Of a stretch of DNA of 64,000 nt, positions 10,653 through 23,504 are shown in pieces. The notes under the pieces were generated by a model that worked only from the letters and a program-made list of their open reading frames with translations, was not told the origin of the DNA and did not search any database. The DNA is from Spisula solida. Its lineage: Eukaryota; Mollusca; Bivalvia; Venerida; Mactridae. The position numbers and the translations under genes were made by a program. Location: positions 3,308,501 to 3,372,500 of the forward strand of contig OX365952.1 in the NCBI GenBank assembly GCA_947247005.1, in the 5' to 3' direction. Every line of letters starts with the position of its first letter. The stretch's first letter is position 1.

Positions 10653-12767
10653 TTCTTCTTCTTCTTCCGAGTAATTTGCAGGGCCCACTCTGGGGAATTG
10701 TCGCAAATGAAATGACTATGTACAAGGTCGTTGCAAATCACACACCATAACGATAAAAACAGATAAAAGCTGATAAAAACCCTGAGTACAGCTCAGTTGC
10801 TGCGGCCCGCTAACCCCTCCTTGAAGGCTTCCAAGGTCTGGGCTGTGGCGATGTGCTCTGGCAGTTGGTTCCACAAACGAATACCAGCTGGAAAGAACGA
10901 GTGGCGGTACACATCTGCTCTACAGAATGGGAGCAGGAACCTGGTGGTGCGACCGCGTATGGCTAGTGTAGCAGGGTGCAGGTACTTGTCAGTTGGGATG
11001 TCGATGAGGAAGTGGGTGATTCTGTATATCATCACCAGTCTGTTGTCGGATCTTCTCTGTTGTAGGGATTCCCAGCCGAGGTCGGATATCATCTGGCTGG
11101 TGCTACTGGTGGTCCTATAGTCACCAGTGACCAACCTAGCTGCCCTCCGCTGGACTGCCTCATGTTTTTGGATGTTCCTGTTGGTATGAGGGTCCCAGGC
11201 AGTTGAAGCATATTCTTCAATGGGCCTCACCAGGCTAGTGTAGCACTGTGCTTTCGTTTCCCTAGGGCATCTGGCAAGGTTCCTTCTGAGAAAGCCGAGT
11301 GTGTTGTTGGCCTTCTTCGTGTTGGTGTCCACGTGGTTGTTCCATGATAGGTTGTCTGTAAGCGTGACACCTAGGTATTTGCCAGATCTTACGATGGCAA
11401 GGTCGTGGCAATGGATGGTGTAGTTGGCCTGGATTGGGTTTCGTTTCCTGGAGAACCTGATCACTTCACACTTGGAGGGGTTAAAGTTCATCTGCCAGTC
11501 CTTCTCCCATTGCTGCAGCCGGTCAAGATCATCCTGTAGGGCGATAGAATCTTGGGGCGAGTGGATCTTCCTGTATAGGAGGCTGTCATCGGCGAACAGA
11601 CGAGGTGTTGATGTAGCCTTCTGTGGGACTCCAGAAGTGACCGGTGCTGATGAAGAAGAGTGACCTTTAACAAGGACCTGCTGGCTGCGGTTGCTGAGGA
11701 AGCTTTCAATCCACTGCATGGTTGTTCCGTTGATGCCATAGTGGCGCAGCTTCAGGGAGAGCCTCTGGTGTGGTACCTTGTCGAAGGCCTTAGAGAAATC
11801 TAATAATATTGCATCTATCTGCTCCCCTTCGTCCAGTCCGGCTAAGAGATCCTGCAAAGTCTGGACAAGCTGGCTGTCACACGAACGTTTCTTCCGAAAA
11901 CCATGTTGGTAGTCTGACAAGATGTCATGCGCTTCCAGATGTTGCATCACTTGGCTGTGGATGATATGTTCCATGACTTTGCAGCACACAGAGGTGAGTG
12001 AGATTGGTCTATAGTTACCAGGACAACTCTTATCACCCTTCTTGAAGATAGGCGTGACGAGGGCCTTTTTCCAGTCATCTGGTACAGCACCCTGTTTCAA
12101 GGAGGCCTGAAACACAAGGGTCAGAGCTGGGGATATGTTTTCTGCGCATTCTTTCAGGAAGCGTGATGGGATGGCGTCTGGTCCCTGTGCCTTGTGTGGG
12201 TTGAGGCCACTCAGCAGCTTCTTCACTCCATTACAACTGATGGTGAATGCATCCATTTTGGGTGAAGGTTCACCAGTCATGGTTGGCATTGAAGCCATGT
12301 CTTCTCTGGTGAAGGCACTACTAAACTGGTCGTTCAAGATGGCAGACTTGGTCTTAGGGTCGCTATACGAGACACCATTCTTCTTCAGTAGTGAAACGCC
12401 ACTGCTGTCACACCTTTTGCCGTTTGTGAAGGAGTATAATCTCTTTGGGTTCTTGTCGGTGTCTGGTGTTACGAGATCATTAACATACTGGTTGTAGGCT
12501 CGTTTGGTCTCATGCTGGGTTTGCTTCTGTAGCTGTTTGAAGTGTTCCTGGTCATGACTGCTCCTCCGTGATCTGCGGTAGGCCCGTTTCTTCTTTTTAG
12601 ATAGGCATTTGATCTTACTAGCGATCCAGGGTTGGTGGAAACGGGATGATGTCATTTTTGAAGGGACGTTGGTGTCAATTGCCTCCGTACAAAAGTTTCT
12701 AAAGGTGTTCCATAGTGTGTTGATGTCTGTATCAGTTGTGTGCTCCTTGGTGAAACGATTGGAAACT
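10653..12767 (-). mobile_element. CR1-like LINE, 5'-truncated, inserted in the left foldback arm
   Basis: The right foldback arm is the uninterrupted site (reverse complement reads GCGAGTTATCACTTG). Against it, the insertion is flanked by TTATC on both sides, a 5-bp target duplication. The 3' end lies at the left and carries a (GAA)n tail, seen as (TTC)n on the + strand at 10653-10667. The 5' end stops in the linker between endonuclease and reverse transcriptase, as is usual for 5'-truncated LINE insertions. Confidence 0.8.
10793..12655 (-). pseudogene. LINE ORF2 fragment: CR1/Jockey-group reverse transcriptase with internal deletion
   Basis: A 620-codon open frame with the usual RT order: QGPDAIPSRFLKE, TPIFKKGDKSCPGNYRPISL, QHGFRKKRSCDSQL, DFSKAFDKVPHQRL, SGVPQ, LFADDSLLY and KYLGVTL. 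In this group SGVPQ is normally followed by G-x-x-L-G-P-L-L-F-x-x-x-I-N-D-L and then the FADD box. Here about 20 residues are missing and SGVPQ joins ATSTPRLFADD directly. The deletion is in frame, but it removes a structural part of the palm, so activity is unlikely. The endonuclease domain is absent through 5' truncation. The C-terminal region (WDPHTNRNIQKHEAVQRRAA) is typical of the family. Confidence 0.85.
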
Positions 12768-13325
12768 TATCACTTGATAAGTAACCAGGTTTTCTGTTTT
12801 CTGCCGTTTATCTACAGATTTCTGTGTTATTTCCAAAAAAGCATACATTTTGTCACCCTGTATACATAAAACAATGTTTCATCTATATACATGCCAAATT
12901 TGAAGTCGAAAAGTCAAACCACTGCGGAGATATCCATGTTTAAATTGAACCGGGTAGATGAAAAATGATAACAATGACACTACTTTTCTGTTTAAAGTAG
13001 ATATAAACCACACTAATTTTCTAATAGAGGTGGATAACACTGACACTATGCTTATTTTCATGCATATCTGTGCTATTTATTCAGTCTGTGGACAATATAG
13101 GATGAATGTCGCTGATGATTAAGAGGCATTTCGGTTCAATAGACCCTGTAGGGGAGTCTGAGTATTATTATCACTAGTATTATTGTATAAATCGTCAAAT
13201 TTGCGTCATGATAACCCTGAAAATGCCCAGCTTCGCTTCTATACACCAATTACCTAGAAGATATTACTTTTTAAATGACTTAGTAACGTAATATTTCACA
13301 ACCTTGATATAAATATAGCTGCCAG

Positions 13326-13919
13326 TGATGATTTTAAGCTGTTTTCAAAGAATACCCGAGATAATGTCATCGTCTGCGTCGTCGTGCGTAAACATGGACA
13401 TTTTCAAATATCTCTGCCACAAATAAACATATTGACTTCAAACAAGCTGTAGCTTTTAATACTGACAAGGCCTACTTGTAAAACTATTTTCACAGTAATG
13501 GCTATTTTCAGCTTAGAAAATTTCTTAAAAAATGCTCATTTTCCATGTAACTTTTTAAATATCTCAGTCATAACTGAAGCTATTCACTACTGACTTGGAA
13601 TAGTTGTTTATAGTGGCAAGGTTCATAGTTATAGCCCTTTTACACTTAGCATTTTCTTCAAAAAATGCACAGTCATGTTCAATACACATTTTCAAATATT
13701 TCTGCAAGTTACAAATACTTTTAAGAATCTGAGTTATCATCTATTTAAATTTAAACATTCAAATATCATATTATGTGATAGTTTTATATGAAATATGAAT
13801 ATAAATGTATGCGAGAAAAATAATATTCAACCGGTTGCTCGTGCAAATGGAGATATGGAAGCAACCATTTTGAAACGCTTTACGGATTGAAATAATTAAA
13901 AATATGATAAAAAAGAGAG
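13326..13919. other. Foldback centre, no gene
   Basis: AT-rich sequence with degenerate internal similarity (repeated phrases like CATTTTCAAATAT). No coding frame or known repeat is supported. Confidence 0.35.
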
Positions 13920-14258
13920 CCATTGGCCCTATAGCGCTCACCTGATGACTAGCAGTTAAGGCAGAACCAGTATTTGTTATGATATGATATTATTATTTGA
14001 TTTAGATTTTACAGAGACGCACTTTGCGGCCAGGTTTCATAAAGATGAGGTAAAATGTGACTTCTAGATTATAAACAAATGTTTTCTTCGATGTGACCAA
14101 TTGGCCTATCATTTTACCCCAGATGTCCCAATATCAATCTTGACCTAGATTTTACAGAGACGAACAATGTTCCAGGTTTAATTAAGATTAGGCAAACTTG
14201 ACCCAGATTTCATAGAGACACACACGGTGAGCAAGTTTCATTAAGATTACATAAAAAA
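13920..14258 (+). repeat. Mollusc-type dispersed repeat, split by the Tx1-like LINE
   Basis: It contains phrases common in bivalve dispersed repeats: CCTATAGCGCTCACCTGA, TTTACAGAGACG, CAGGTTTCATAAAGATGAGG and AAAATGTGACTTCTAGA. The repeat continues at 24095-24136 (AATGTGACCTCTAGAATG) after the inserted LINE. Confidence 0.5.
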
Positions 14259-14416
14259 AGAATGTTGTAAGCGGCCATGCTAAGGCGTTGTCAATTACAT
14301 CGAGCAGAAACAAGTTAATTTTTTTTCGATTAATTGGAATAATCTATCGATAAATAAACGTTCATAAGAGATAAGTTGATTACATTTTACAAATAGTGTA
14401 ACTTCTATCTTCAAAA

Positions 14417-15477
14417 ATGGACGGAATAAGTGGAAATTTAAGCTCACAGGAAAATTTTCCCATGGACGATAAAGAAAATGGCGCCGAAAACGATACGAAC
14501 GCGCCAATTGTGTTTATTCGGGAACGAAGTGTTTGCGGTGAACGTAAAGTTAAATACCAAGAATGGATAAAACACGAGGAGTTGTATAAATCTATTGGAC
14601 AAGTAATCAGTGCTTCTCATATCACTGGACTTCAACGTGTTCACGGTATGTGGCGGATTGACCTAGATAATTTAGAGGACAAAGCACTATTGGTTGCTTA
14701 GGGTATCTATCTAAGAGGCTACCATGTACCCGTCCTTATCACTAATCCCCATAGATTGGATGGAGAAGAAACAATAAGAATACGGATTCAAAACATACCG
14801 CTATCCGTATAGACGACAATATGATAAAACGTGTACTAACTGTTAAGTGCATCGATATCATTGGCTTAAAACGAGAAAAACTGAGAATAGACGGAACATT
14901 AACTAATTGTGACACCGGTGATCGTTTAGTAACTGTGACAAAACCCACATTTATCACTCCTCTTCCCCGATTCATGGAATTCGGACAATTTAAAGCTAAA
15001 GTTATCCACAAAGGGCAGATAACCAAAACTCTTAAATGTAAGAAGTGTCTGGAAGAAGGCCATAGGATTGACGAATGTACTGGTGACTGGAAGTGTCTTA
15101 AGTGTTTGCAAACTGGACATAAACAAGGCGATTGTGAAATATTTGACACCAGCGAAAACGAAAGTGACGAAAGTAAACAAAGTCTTTCCACCACTACACC
15201 GGAACAGGATCATAACACAATCATCTATACACAAGACTCGGACGACGATGTACACAAATCAACCAAGACGTCGGTCCAATCTCCACGCAGAGAACTTCGT
15301 TCACGATCAAAGCCGAAAAAACAATCTCATATAGACATGTTTGTAAAAAGTATGTCAGGTACGCCATCAAGAGATAGAAGTAGGTCAATCATCCGCTCAC
15401 CACCAACTACTCAAGCCGAACAACAAGAATCACAAAAGAAATCTCGTCGAACAAATGATATCAATACTAAACTTTGA
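14417..15477 (+). pseudogene. Tx1-like LINE ORF1 (Gag-like, two CCHC zinc knuckles), broken
   Basis: ATG at 14417. The first part runs to a TAG at 14699, after which the same frame stays open to a second stop near 14812. The rest is open in another frame from 14821 to 15477. The likely causes are one point nonsense change and one small indel. The second half has two adjacent CCHC knuckles, CKKCLEEGHRIDEC and CLKCLQTGHKQGDC. A Ser/Arg/Lys-rich tail follows (RSRSKPKKQ, SRRTND). Such ORF1 proteins bind LINE RNA. Confidence 0.75.
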
Positions 15478-16752
15478 TGATTGTGTTAAAACAAAGTTAA
15501 CGTTTAATCAGCCTAACGACTGTATTCGTTCAATGGACTTTGATTTAGATAAAACGAACTCAAATAATGCAAATATGATGGTAACACAATGCTATGCATG
15601 CATATTCTGCATAATATTTACAATTCCACGTTTTACAATGATTGAATTTTATTATGTTAATCATTCACTCTCTGATTGTAATCGTTTTAATACTATACCT
15701 GACTATGTTAACATACTATTATGTGTTTATACACGAGTTTACCAGTAATGAACATATAATCTTTTAAAAGCACAATACTTATAAATTCATGTTTAAAAAT
15801 ATACTTTCACATTTGTATTATTGGACTGGCATGATTAGTGCAATAATCATATTTCATACAAAACATCTTTACTACCCCGTGTACCCACATGCTACTATAA
15901 TCACAATTTCACGACCACTAGATATCCTTGATTTGCAAAATAATCAAGTATACCTCAGTCTCGAAATTTGCTTTTATAACGGATTTACACTACGGTACCA
16001 TTCCTCAATACTATTAAACCCAACAACCACATGTATATATATATAGTGTCCGTTATATAACGAATTTCGTAACAGATATATACCTGCTTATTATAGAGTA
16101 CGACCAAACATGTTTAAATTTATTGAATTGTTAAACACTAACAATAAAACATTGTTAAAGAATTTAGGTTTGTTTGTATATAAAGCATTCAATAAACGCA
16201 ACACTGTATACTATAATGATTAACTAGGCCATTCTTTTAAACACTTTCTTAATGCTTATACAGTTACATTGACTTTATCTATACAAAACATTTGCATTGT
16301 TTTTTGTTGTCATGTATTATGTTCCATATTTATAATTCAGTAGTCATATATCATCATTTTCATTAGCAGTGTAAAAAATGGTGTGTTAGAAGTATTTATG
16401 CGTGTGGGCGTTCGTGTGAGTGTGTGTGCGTGAGTGTGTGCGTGTAAGGGTACATTTATGCATGTGTATATGTTTTGTATTGATAACTGTACATTTGCCA
16501 CTATGATCTTAGTATGTAAATATGTTGTCCTCATAGGTCTACGACCTTCTGGATTTGGAAATAAACTATACTATACTATACTATATATTTATACACTCTC
16601 TTTGTTTCCTGTCATTATACCGATATGTTTTTGCAACATTGCTATGTCTTTGTCTTATCCCCAATATCTTTACACATTATTATGTCTTTTATGCTTCCAT
16701 ATGAAGTTTTTACAACTTCTAGAATTTAATTATAATATACAATTCAATTAAC
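15478..16752. other. ORF1-ORF2 spacer of the Tx1-like LINE, may hold a further small insertion
   Basis: AT-rich, with a GT-rich run near 16399-16445. Near 16535-16590 it has a phrase like a LINE 3' end (GGAAATAAACTATACTATAC) with (ACTAT)n repeats. The spacer is long for this LINE type, so a 5'-truncated insertion ending at about 16590 is possible but unproven. Confidence 0.35.
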
Positions 16753-18965
16753 ATGACGTCCTCTAAAATACATCTCTTATCACTGAACACACAAGGATTA
16801 AGAAATATAAACAAACGAAATAGACTAAAAGAATACTTAAATCGACAAAAAGTAGACGTCCTATTTATGCAAGAAAAACACTACACGGCTGAAATCACAA
16901 ATAAACTAAACATTGAATTTAATGAATGGGATTCTTTCAATGCTTACGGTGACTCGTCTAGTGCGGGGTGCTCCATTCTTATCAACAAGAAATTAAATTA
17001 TGATCTTATTGAATCAAAAACATGCATAAATTGAAGATAACTCTTTACGAATATCTCCATTGAAGACAATATATACACTTTAATCTATATATACGAATAT
17101 AACAATAAGATTAAAAGAAGTTATTTCTTTGAAACAATTAGCCAATTAATCAATATCCACTGCCAAGGCTGCATCATCATCGGAGGTGATTTTAACGAAA
17201 CACTCACCGAAAAAGATAGAATCTCTAAAACAACACAACTGAAACCATGTAAATCATTAATTAATCTAATAAAAACACTCAAACTCAGCGACATATGGCG
17301 TGTTCTAAACATAAACAAACAACAGTATACATGGAAAAGAGCCAATGGTTACGAAATAAGCAGAATTGGTCTATGGCTAACTGACGAAACTTTAACACCC
17401 ACTGTTCTTAGTTCAGATATAAGACCTGCTACTATAACATTCACAGATCACCAAGCAATATCATTAACAATCACTTCTCAATCGAAACGTGGTCCAGGCT
17501 ACTGGAAATTTAATAACAGTTTCTTGGAAGACATAGAATACATTGAATATATTACAAAAGTTATAGAAAATTACACAAACTATAGAGATCAAGAATCACG
17601 ACAGACTCTATGGGAACCCTGTAGGATTGACATCCAAAGCCATACTAAAACATTCGCAAAAAAGAAATCAAAGTACAAGAATGACAGAATTATAAACCGA
17701 GAAAAACAATTATCAGAACTATACGAACATGACCCCAAAACTAACAACATAAGAGCAAATATAAGAAAAATCGAATTAGAATTTACAAAAGTATTACGAT
17801 GATAAAGCTACAGGTGCACAGATAAGACCTAAAATATTTCAACTTAACTTTTCAGAAAAAAATACAAAATATTTTCAGAATCTTGAAAAGTCGAGACAAT
17901 CACGGAAAACACTTCATACACTAAAAGTAAACGACCGTACTATCACAGACACCAACACAATACTGCAAGAAGAGGTCATTTTTTATAAAAAAACTTGTAC
18001 TCCTCTAATAATAAATGTCAAAAGGACATTGATGACTATTTAAAACATGACGAAACAAGATTACATACTAAATGATAATGAAGCGAATCTTTGCGAAGGT
18101 CTCCTTAGCTTAAAATAATGCGAAATTGCCGTAAACAATATGCATAATAATAAAAGTCCGGGTCTAGATGGTCTTACCTGTGAATTTTATAAGTATTTCT
18201 GGAATAAAATCGGAAAACTAGTAACAAACTCTCTAAATGAAGGATGCATAAAAAATGAATTATCTGCATCTCAGAAATTAGGCGTATTATCTCTTTCATA
18301 TAAAAAAGGAGATCCACATAGCTTAGAAAATTGGAGACCAATAACCCTATTAAATAACGATTACACAATTGTAGCAAAAGTTCTAGCTATCAGAATACAA
18401 AAGACAATACATAAAATAATCAATACTGACCAACAAGGCTATATCAAAAACAGATTCCTTGGAAATAATATTAGACAAATTTAAGACGTTAAAGATTACG
18501 CAGAAAAATTGCAAATAGAAGGCGCAATCCTATTTTTAGATTTTCGAAAAGCGTTCGACACTGTTGAATGGAATTTCATGTTTAGCGCTTTAAAACATTT
18601 TGGCTTTAAAGACATGTTCATAAATTGGATTAAAACAATGTATTCAAATATAAAAACATGCATTTTAAATAAGGGGTGGAAATCACAATGCTTCAATCCA
18701 CAACGTGGAATAAGACAAGGATGTCCTATCTCTGCATTGATATTTATCGTTGTGGTTGAATTACTTTCGACTAATATAAGGAACTCATCAGACATTAAAG
18801 GTATACAGCTAAATGCAATAGATAATATAAAAATATCGCAGTTAGCTGACGACACAACTCTTTTCGTTAAATCCGAACAAGAAGTTAATACGTCTTTATC
18901 GATTATCGACAATTTTGGCAAACTGTCAGGGCTACAACTGAATAAGAATAAAACAATAGGAGTAT
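16753..18965 (+). pseudogene. Tx1-like LINE ORF2, N-terminal part (endonuclease and first half of RT)
   Basis: ATG at 16753. AP-endonuclease motifs: SLNTQGLRN, VDVLFMQEKH, GCSILINKKL, then in another frame GGDFNETL, SRIGLWLTDE and TDHQAISL. The Tx1/L1-type linker GPGYWKFNNS is followed by RT motifs NNKSPGLDGLTCEFYKYFW, LSYKKGDPHSLENWRPITLL, DFRKAFDTVEW, RGIRQGCPISALIF and LADDTTLFV. There are several frame breaks (near 17034, 17802, 18484). The reading stops at KTIGV, where the nested LINE begins. The continuation is at 22027. Confidence 0.85.
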
Positions 18966-21900
18966 ATTTTATTTTATTTTCGTCTCATTTATGTACATAC
19001 ATATAACAAACACATTTAACGTAACAGGTAAAACTAAGTACACAACCATTCAATCCTGAATTATAGGAGACGTATGATAATCATATAATAATCTAATTAT
19101 CATAATTCCATACCTAGTTCTCCAAAAATTACGATTACATTAGTAATGAACAATATTCACATATGTAAAACTAAGAGACTGCCGTTAATGCGTTGTATTA
19201 AAATACTGCTAAATTAATTATTATTTGAGAAACTGATATTTGTAAGTGGGGCACTAATGCGCGAATAAAAAACATTTTAATAAATCATTTATCACCCCGG
19301 TCAGACCGTAGATGAACTGATTAACAACAGTCTCTTAGATGTCACTAAAACTTCAAGAATTAAAATAAAAAAGATACAAATACATTATTTACACAGATAA
19401 AATTGTCTTTTTTGCAAAATCATAAAGCAGGTTTTGGCACAAATTCTTAAAACACTCTTCTCTGTAAGAAGAACCCTTACTTTATTACTACCATTAAGAG
19501 AATAACATTCTAGATAAATAGTAGCAACCTGTTCAAACAGGACATTTCTTAAATCAGTGTACAAATTACAATTTAAAAGAACATGTGCTTCATCTTCTAA
19601 AACTTGACAGTACTGACAAACACGTACGGCTAAGGGTAAGCCTTCATATCGCCCTGTCTCAATGCGTATTGGAGCAACTCCACATCTAAATTTACAAAAA
19701 GCTGATCTGTGTCTTACAGGCAATAATATGTTACAATAATTCTCGACTTCATAACAATGCTTGAAAGTACAATATGTTCTAAGTTTGTTTCGACCCCTGC
19801 CGGATACACCAACAAGGTTGTTTATACTAGAAAGCCAGTCATTAACATATTTATCAAAAAGATTATCTGAAACTTGTTTTATCAACGAAGACTTTGGTAT
19901 TGGCACAGAAATATCACAGAACTGGTTTAGCTCAATATCACAAAATTGCTTTTTTACATAATAATACCAATTTTTACACTTGGTCGATTGATGGTTCGCC
20001 CAGAGTGCTACACGCTTATTTAACCTCGTTGAATCCGTAGTTGACAAACGAGTCCAATATGTTGCAATGGTTTTCCACTGACGGACAAAAGGTGGAATCC
20101 AACCCATATCACCCGACACGGCTGCATTAGGTGTATATTTCCTGACGCCAAGAAAAAACCTCATAGCTCTGTTGTGTACAGTAGTTATACATGAGAAAGT
20201 TTTGTTTCCCCAAATTGCCGCTCCGTATGAGATAACTGGCCAGACAACCGTGTCGTATAATTTTGTGAAAACATTATAAGGAACACCTCCTATGAGCTTA
20301 CATTTAGCAATAAGAAGACCCAGTGCGCGACCAGCACTCTGAGCAACCATCTTTGCAGTAATATTATAATCCAAATGTTCATGAAGTACAAGACCTAAAT
20401 ATGTATATTGCACAGTACAATTCAGTACACTATCTCCAACGTTAAAAACAATAATAGATCTTGGAGTAGAGTACGGAAATGAACGACATTACTTTTATTA
20501 ACATATATAGACATATGATTACGCGTACACCAGTCATTTAACGCATTTAACAAAAATTGCAAGTCATTTTCATTCTCCGCTAAAAGCACGATGTCATCAG
20601 CATACAAGAGAATACAAACAGTTTCGTTGCCCATACTTACTCCAATGTTAAATGATTTAAGATATACAGCCAAATCATTTATGAACAGGTTAAACAGAAG
20701 AGGAGATAGGATACAACCTTGTCTCAAACCAGACTTAACATCGAACCAGTCAGTGTTATGAGAATTAACTCGGACACATGACGAAACGGACGAGTATAAA
20801 GACTTAATAGCCTGGAGCATTTTACCATTAACGCCTAGGTCAACCAATCTATTCCATAATAATGAACGGTTTATGTAATCATATGCTTTTTTAAAATCAA
20901 TGAAAGCTGTAAATGTGGATAATTTTAATTTGTTACGAGTTTCAACAATACTGGTTAAGGAGGAGATTTGATCAATGGTACCTCTATTTTTCCGAAACCC
21001 GTTTTGTTCATCAACAACAATATTATTATTTTCCGACCATTTCGTCAGTCTTTCATTGAGAATTCTACAATAAATTTTATAAACAGACGATGCAAGGGCA
21101 ATTCCTCTGTATGCTAATGGATCCCTTGGATCTAGATTTTGGAATCGGGTTAATTATACATCGACCCCATAGTGATGGTACAATACTATTATTGAAACAC
21201 AAGTTAAATAACACATGGAGAAAATATACAGCAGTATCATTACATAGCACTTTTGCAGGTAATTTATCAATTCCACAAGCTTTTCCAGATTTAGCTTTAG
21301 AAACAGCCTTAGCAACTTCTACAATAGATATGTTATCATTAAAAGCCATGTGAGAAGTGTTCTCGTTATTACCAACATTCATTTCTACATGTACATTGTT
21401 ATCAACAAATAAAGAACTAAAATCATTTATCCATTTTGAAAGTACATCATTTATACATGTAGAAACAGAACAATCCTGAAGCACAACTTCTTCTGGTATG
21501 CATTTACTTTTAGACTGTCTCAAACCTATCTTACCGATGGATTGCCAAAATTTATTTGGATTTACATCACACTCATTTAATAACTCGCACTGCATATTAT
21601 ACCAATGATGACGTTTTGAGCGTTGCACTTCTCTATCAAACAGTTTACGCAATTGTACATATTCAGATTTAAAACCAGTTTTAACACTTCTATTACAACA
21701 TTTCAACCAATTGCGTTCAGCCGTACATAGTTTAGACCAAAGTTCAGTCAACTTATCATTCCACCAAGGTTTTCCTGGTCTACGTTTTCTGGAATTAGTA
21801 CGTTGCACAATATTCTTGTACGGAATGTTTGCATACATACTGTCCCTAACAATACTACACCATTCGTTATAGACAGTTTCTATGGAAACTTGATTAGTGG

Positions 21901-22026
21901 AACCTTGTTCTAACCTATGAATCAACTGAGTGATTTCAGTCAGTACTGAGTTATTAGACATAAAATCATTACCTACATTACTAAGATCAAACTTATCAAA
22001 ATTACTAAAAGATGAACATGTTAAGG
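18966..22026 (-). mobile_element. LINE (CR1-group-like) nested inside ORF2 of the Tx1-like LINE
   Basis: The Tx1-like reading (KTIGV...) resumes at 22027 as WIGSLKNC, so about 3.06 kb is inserted. The inserted element reads on the minus strand. Its 3' end lies at the left with a (TTTTA)n run at 18966-18980 (AAAAT repeats on its own strand). The 5' end stops before any endonuclease motif, so it is 5'-truncated. Confidence 0.75.
19385..21961 (-). pseudogene. Nested LINE ORF2 remnant: RT and C-terminal domain, two frameshifts
   Basis: Read from 21961 downwards: the pre-RT region with RPGKPWWNDKLTELW and NPNKFWQSIGKIG, then SKAKSGKACGIDKLPAKVL. A frameshift follows near 21126 (an extra G in a short G run). 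RT then continues with FIDFKKAYDYINRSLLW, SGLRQGCILSPLLFNLFIND and LLYADDIVLLAEN. A second shift near 20440 looks like a 5-bp duplication. The C-terminal region has YTYLGLVLHE, VISYGAAIWG and a Cys/His motif (CQYCQVLEDEAHVLLNC). The overall style resembles the LINE at 54.0-59.4 kb. Confidence 0.75.
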
Positions 22027-23504
22027 TGTCTGGATAGGCTCCTTAAAAAATTGTAATAGGTCCCATGGTGGAATACAATGGCAAAATAAGCCTATAAAAG
22101 CATTAGGTGTTTACTTTGGAACAGACCAAACAACATGCAATAAACTAAACTGGAACGAAAAATTAGAATCGTGCAAAATCTCAATTAATAACTGGAACAA
22201 AAGAAATATCACTTATTTTGGTAAAATACAAGTTTTAAAATCACTTCTACTACCAAAGTTTACATATCTTTTCCACTCCTTGGTTGTTCCAGATAATGTG
22301 ATAAAACAAATGGAAACTATGTGCTATAACTTTCTGTGGAACGGCAAAAGAGACAAAATTAAACGAACGACGATCATCGGCGATAAAAGATTAGGTGGTT
22401 TACAAATGATAGACATCAAGTCATATATAAAGTCATTAAAAATTAAAAGGATACAAGCTCTGTGTGATAATAACAACACTGCAAAATGGAAATTGATTCC
22501 AAACGTCTATTTTAAACCATACGGTGCAAATTTTCTGTTATTCCACATGAATTTAAACAACAAAAAACTGCTAGACTTAAAACTACAAGAATTCTATGTA
22601 AATGTATGGTTAGATTTAAATAATAGACATAGTCAAGACATCACACATTTCCGAGAAATACGTAAATAAATAATATGGGGAAACGAACATATAAAATATA
22701 ACGGGAAAAGTATAGTATTCCCAAGTTGGATAAACTCTAACATACTTTTTATCAATGATTTGATCGACGCAAACGGAAATCTAAACTCACAAACAATTCG
22801 GGACAAACTTATAAACCCACACAATTGGATATCAGAATATAGCAAACTATTACAATCGATTCCTTAAACTTGGAAACAAAGCCTAAAATCCACAGACTCA
22901 CGACAAACATTAGTTAATACCTCTCTTGAAATAAAATTAAATAATTTAAAACTCGAAAACATTAAAAGCAACGACATATATAAATATCTTATCTCATCTA
23001 AATTCACAAAACCGTATATGCACAATCATTGGGAATCAGTTCTAAACTTACATATTGACTGGTATACAGTATATTCCTTAATACATACCATCCCAGACAA
23101 TAGAGTTAAACAATTTAAGTATAGAATCCTTCAAAATATGTTTACCACAAATGAATTAAGATACAGATGGAAAATTTCCGAAACAGACAATTGTCATGTT
23201 TGCAACGTTCCGGAAACATATAACCACCTCTTTATTGAATGTCCACACAAACATACGAACTCTTAAACAGACTGTAATTGGATACAAAATAAGTAACGCC
23301 AAATATTTCTATATGAATCAAATACTTTCGCTGATAGGTTTCTGCATCAGCAAAGCAAATTTTCTAAGTGATAATTGGACAAAGACCAACAACCTATACC
23401 ACATCTTCACATACGAATATAATACTTTGACCATATACCTAAACAAACTAAAGGTCAAAGATCATTTCATAACACTATTTAACAAACACCTTCCCTTAAC
23501 CTAA
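22027..23504 (+). pseudogene. Tx1-like LINE ORF2, C-terminal part
   Basis: Continuation after the nested insertion: KPIKALGVYFGTDQ, INNWNKRNITYFGKIQVLKS, YNFLWNGKRDKI, RLGGLQMIDI. After frame breaks near 22668, 22866 and 23265 come the zinc-like motif CHVCNVPETYNHLFIEC and the ending LFNKHLPLT. These match the Tx1/L1 type in order and spacing. Confidence 0.8.
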
